Both the position numbers and the translations under genes were made by a program. A stretch of DNA of 64,000 nt from CAVVIO01 sp963748095 (GTDB lineage: Bacteria > Bacteroidota > Bacteroidia > Bacteroidales > UBA10428): the NCBI GenBank assembly GCA_963748095.1, contig CAVVIO010000019.1, forward strand, positions 111,652-175,651, written 5' to 3'. Positions within the stretch are counted from its first letter, which is position 1; every line of letters begins with the position of its first letter. This document shows, piece by piece, positions 61,265-64,000 of the stretch. Below the pieces are notes generated by a model. It was not told where the DNA came from, ran no database searches, and was given only the letters and a program-made list of their open reading frames with translations.

Positions 61265-61435
61265 ATGAAGAAGTTTAATAAATTAGCAATTTACATAGTA
61301 ATGACAGTACTTTTTTATAATTTAAATCTGGTAAGTAATGCGCAAGACAAATTCTCGGCGATACCGAAACTTGTAAATAAAAACAATACTCTTAATCCAG
61401 TTATTATCTTTGATATCCGGAAAAAATTACAATGA
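61265..61435 (+). CDS. Small putative secreted protein or truncated ORF
   Basis: This 56-codon frame has an N-terminal signal peptide (MKKFNKLAIYIVMTVLFYNL then VSNAQD, a typical Bacteroidota cleavage site). About 28 more residues follow (SAIPKLVNKNNTLNPVIIFD then IRKKLQ) before TGA. It lies 20 bp before modA on the same strand. It may be a small secreted protein, or the 5' stub of a longer lost gene, as several genes here are truncated. No domain is recognised in the mature part. Confidence 0.35.
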   Translation: MKKFNKLAIYIVMTVLFYNLNLVSNAQDKFSAIPKLVNKNNTLNPVIIFDIRKKLQ

Positions 61436-61454
61436 ATGAAGAAAAAAATAAAAC

Positions 61455-62249
61455 ATGAAATCGAAAAAGATAACATGGAAATTCATATTGGTTTCTATAG
61501 CCGTTTTAGGATGTGCCGGAAATAAAAGTGAGAATTCAAAAAATACAACAGATAAAACAATTACTATATTTGCAGCAGCCGGAACCCGTCCGGCAACCGA
61601 AGAAATCTGTAATACATTTGAAAAAACCAGTAACTACAAAGTGGTACGTAATTATGCCTCATCGGGCACACTAGCAAGACAAATCGACAATGGTGCTGAC
61701 TGTGATGTCTTTGTTTCTGCAAATAAGCAGTGGATGGATTATCTTGAAAAAAACGGCCTGTTGATCAATCATTCAATTCGGAAAATTGCCGGTAATTCTT
61801 TGGCTGTAATTGCACCTGCGAATTCGGATATAACACCACCTCAGTTTACAAAAGATTTCGATATTTTATCGGATATACCCAACAAAATAGCAATAGGCGA
61901 TCCGTCGTATGTGCCGGTTGGTAAATACACTAGAATAGCTTTTGATTCTCTTGGATGGTCAGACAAAATAAAAGAAAAAACCATCATGGCAAAAGATGTA
62001 ACATCGGTGTTGCACTATGTTGAACTGGGAGAATGCGACTGGGGTGTGGTTTACTATTCCGAAGCATTATTATCGAAAAAAGTTAAGATTATAGCTACGA
62101 TACCTCAATCACTTTACAAACCTATTGCTTTTTATGTTGCTGACATCAAGGGACAGAAAGAAGCAGGGCATGAGTTATCCGCCATGTTTACTAATAATAC
62201 AGGAAAAGAAACATTTAAAAAATTCGGGTTTAGAACGGTAAATCCATAG
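61455..62249 (+). CDS. modA: Molybdate ABC transporter substrate-binding protein ModA
   Basis: This 264-residue lipoprotein has the lipobox VLGC near residue 20 and a type II periplasmic-binding fold with TIFAAAGTRPATEEI, YASSGTLARQI and GADCDVFVSANKQWMDYL. The AIGDPSYVPVGKYTRIAFDSL segment lines the oxyanion site, with GECDWGVVYYSEA near 195. Oxyanion-binding Ser/Thr residues are in the expected loops. It scavenges molybdate or tungstate and delivers it to ModB. It is followed by modB (4-bp gap) and modC (4-bp overlap), an intact transporter operon. Confidence 0.94.
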   Translation: MKSKKITWKFILVSIAVLGCAGNKSENSKNTTDKTITIFAAAGTRPATEEICNTFEKTSNYKVVRNYASSGTLARQIDNGADCDVFVSANKQWMDYLEKNGLLINHSIRKIAGNSLAVIAPANSDITPPQFTKDFDILSDIPNKIAIGDPSYVPVGKYTRIAFDSLGWSDKIKEKTIMAKDVTSVLHYVELGECDWGVVYYSEALLSKKVKIIATIPQSLYKPIAFYVADIKGQKEAGHELSAMFTNNTGKETFKKFGFRTVNP

Positions 62250-62253
62250 TAAA

Positions 62254-62937
62254 ATGACAGGTGAAGAAATTAAAATAATATGGCTGACATTAAGGGTAGC
62301 AACAATCAGTACTGTTGCTATCCTTCCATTAGCCTTATGGCTGGGATGGATATTAGCACGGAAAAATATACCCGGCAAACCGGTGATTGAAGCTGCAATA
62401 TCACTTCCGCTGGTAGCCCCTCCCGTGGTAACCGGTTACATACTACTGATTCTGTTGGGCAGAAACGGTTTTATCGGCAACTGGCTATATAATTGGTTTG
62501 GGATCCGGCTGACATTTAATTTAGCAGCGCTGATTATAGCATCTGCTGTTGTTTCCCTGCCACTTGCTGTTCGTTCCATACGCTCCGCATTCGAGCTTAT
62601 CGACCCTGCATACGAAAAAGCATCCCTGACACTTGGCGCATCACGTCTGGCAACGTTTTTCAGGGTGAGCCTGCCCATGGCGTTACCGGGTGTACTGAGC
62701 GGCATGGTTCTTTCATTTGCACGCAGTCTGGGAGAATTTGGAGCAAGTATAACTCTTGCCGGAAATATAGAAGGAAAAACACAAACCATTTCCATCATGG
62801 TGTATTCGAACATGCAGATACCCGGAATGGAAAGCCAGGTAATGCGTCTTGTTCTTATATCAATACTAATATCATTTGCAGCTATTGCCGCTTCCGAAAT
62901 TTTGAATAAACATAAAAAATACCTTGTACGATCATGA
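62254..62937 (+). CDS. modB: Molybdate ABC transporter permease ModB
   Basis: This 227-residue inner-membrane permease has five or six helices and the EAA-loop motif for coupling to the ATPase, EKASLTLGASRLATFFRVSLP near residues 125-145. It also has LPLAVRSIRSAFELID near 107 and SFARSLGEFGASITLAGN near 150-167. The GEFGA motif is typical of ModB/CysT-type permeases. ATG 62254 is 4 bp after modA. It moves molybdate through the membrane. Its stop overlaps the start of modC (ATGA). Confidence 0.95.
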   Translation: MTGEEIKIIWLTLRVATISTVAILPLALWLGWILARKNIPGKPVIEAAISLPLVAPPVVTGYILLILLGRNGFIGNWLYNWFGIRLTFNLAALIIASAVVSLPLAVRSIRSAFELIDPAYEKASLTLGASRLATFFRVSLPMALPGVLSGMVLSFARSLGEFGASITLAGNIEGKTQTISIMVYSNMQIPGMESQVMRLVLISILISFAAIAASEILNKHKKYLVRS

Positions 62938-64000
62938 ATCTGTGTATAGAGAACATCAAACATAATTTCGGGGCGGTCCACTTTCATTACAATGCTGATA
63001 TATCCGACAGCATCACCGGGATCTTTGGTTTTTCAGGTTCGGGAAAAACCACCCTGATGAATATTATTGGAGGTATCGAAACCCCAAAATCAGGACACAT
63101 CGCCTTTAACAATCGGGTTTTATTCGACAGGGAAAGAAAGATCAACTTGCCGGAAAATAAGCGGAATATCGGCATCGTTTTCCAGGACAATTACCTTTTT
63201 CCGCATTTGAATGTTCAGCAAAATTTACTGTTCAGCAAACCTTATGTAAAAGACCGAAAACAGGTAATAACATTCAACACAGTTGTGGAATTACTCGATA
63301 TTGAACCCCTGCTGAATAAAAAGCCGCTTCAATTGTCGGGAGGCGAACGCCAGCGGGTTGCTATCGGCCGCACATTACTTTCACAACCTGAGTTACTTCT
63401 GATGGATGAACCTTTCTCGAACCTGGACAGAAACCGCAGAAAACAAATTATTTCCTACCTGTTAAAGATCAATAACCAGTTCGGAATTCCCCTGCTTATT
63501 ATCAGTCACGATCTGGAAGATATCTTAAAACTTACCCGTTCATTTCTGATCATCAATAATGGTGAAGTTCTGGCGGCAGGAAATTATCTCGACATCGCCG
63601 ATACAGGCACAGCTCCTGATATTATATCACACAAAAGGTATATCAATATCCTTGAATTGTATCACACCAGTTACCAGGAAGATGAAAACCTGAACTTCTT
63701 CAGCACAGAGAAAAATTTGTCAAAACCATTATTGAAAACAAATTCCAACTGGTTTTCAAACAAACAATTTCAAGGCAGGAAAGTACGCTTATGTATTTAT
63801 CCCGATGATATTGCCCTGAATGGAGAGCCGATAGAAAACACATCAATACAAAACCAGTTAAAAGGAATTGTAAGTAAAATAAGATATAAGGACAATTCAT
63901 GCTTTGTTACAGTTGATTGTGGCGTGGACCTTGTTGCCGAGGTAACTGATTCATCTGTAAAGAAAATGCAAATAGAAATTGGAAGGCCTGTTTATTGCCT
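62934..64000 (+). CDS. modC: Molybdate ABC transporter ATP-binding protein ModC (3' end outside window)
   Basis: This frame opens at ATG 62934, overlaps the modB stop by 4 bp, and runs off the window with at least 355 residues. All ABC motifs are present: Walker A GFSGSGKTT near residue 33, Q-loop IVFQDNYLFPH near 82, signature LSGGERQRVAIGRTLL near 131, Walker B ELLLMDEPFSNLD near 152 and switch His in IISHDLED near 186. The part after about residue 285 (IQNQLKGIVSKIRYKDNSC) is the start of a C-terminal TOBE domain that senses molybdate, so it is a full ModC. It powers the ModB permease. Confidence 0.95.
   Translation, partial: MNLCIENIKHNFGAVHFHYNADISDSITGIFGFSGSGKTTLMNIIGGIETPKSGHIAFNNRVLFDRERKINLPENKRNIGIVFQDNYLFPHLNVQQNLLFSKPYVKDRKQVITFNTVVELLDIEPLLNKKPLQLSGGERQRVAIGRTLLSQPELLLMDEPFSNLDRNRRKQIISYLLKINNQFGIPLLIISHDLEDILKLTRSFLIINNGEVLAAGNYLDIADTGTAPDIISHKRYINILELYHTSYQEDENLNFFSTEKNLSKPLLKTNSNWFSNKQFQGRKVRLCIYPDDIALNGEPIENTSIQNQLKGIVSKIRYKDNSCFVTVDCGVDLVAEVTDSSVKKMQIEIGRPVYC

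Noticed and set aside
1..64000. CRISPR array, tRNA, rRNA or insertion sequence
   Set aside because: No repeat-spacer pattern, tRNA cloverleaf with CCA end, rRNA motif, transposase or flanking inverted repeats were recognised in the sequence as read.

Overview
The window looks like a chromosomal segment of a Bacteroidota bacterium, probably from the Bacteroidales/Marinilabiliales side. The reasons are a SusC/SusD pair with its own ECF sigma factor and FecR anti-sigma factor, a giant Reg_prop/Y_Y_Y hybrid sensor kinase, low GC, almost no Shine-Dalgarno sequences, and several promoters of the TTG-N19/20-TAnnTTTG type. No rRNA, tRNA, CRISPR array, insertion sequence or phage gene was seen. The species cannot be fixed from this sequence alone.

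Layout. 1-803: end of a FecR gene and its ECF sigma factor. 1214-3123: queuosine operon (transporter, queC, queF) behind a probable preQ1-I riboswitch. 3282-5692: polyol/ketose-phosphate dehydrogenase, HAD phosphatase and a broken aldolase-dehydrogenase copy. 6150-13430: ECF sigma, FecR, SusC, SusD and terminator. 13553-14557: radical SAM enzyme. 14805-18729: second sugar-phosphate block (broken HAD, class II aldolase, HAD, aldolase-SDR fusion). 18889-20997: CheY-like regulator and a frame-disrupted hybrid kinase. 21317-24600: PfkB kinase, phosphohexomutase, SIS isomerase. 24735-29964: five-gene heterodisulfide-reductase-like electron-transfer operon. 30160-31761: NarL/DesK-type two-component pair. 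32023-34655: TorF-like porin, PII and ammonium channel behind three G5 boxes spaced exactly 53 bp. 34681-36250: TrpB2 under a complete tryptophan attenuator with a leader peptide carrying three consecutive Trp codons. 36467-45408: mixed genes (FecR-like, MtfA and M28 peptidases, SpoIIE phosphatase, DUF1593, DUF190-CrcB, broken formylglycine-enzyme homologue). 45627-50269: broken GH63 glucosidase, SDR, DedA. 50616-53523: GRAM-like protein, GNAT-nitrilase fusion, MNT-HEPN pair. 53976-60821: GH20 hexosaminidase, lactonase, hybrid sensor. 61265-64000: small secreted ORF and modABC, with modC running off the end.

How the genes fit together. Two blocks of sugar-phosphate enzymes (3.3-5.7 kb and 14.8-24.6 kb) contain related members and probably belong to one pathway for a phosphorylated polyol, ketose or deoxy sugar. 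The substrate is not determined, and several members are decaying. The Hdr-like operon probably exchanges electrons between a soluble HdrABC module and the quinone pool through its membrane CCG protein. Nitrogen uptake (PII-Amt) and tryptophan synthesis are the best-supported regulated units.

At least seven genes are interrupted by single-base frameshifts, an in-frame stop or truncation. That density suggests either a draft or metagenomic assembly with indel errors or real decay, and the two cannot be separated from the sequence alone.
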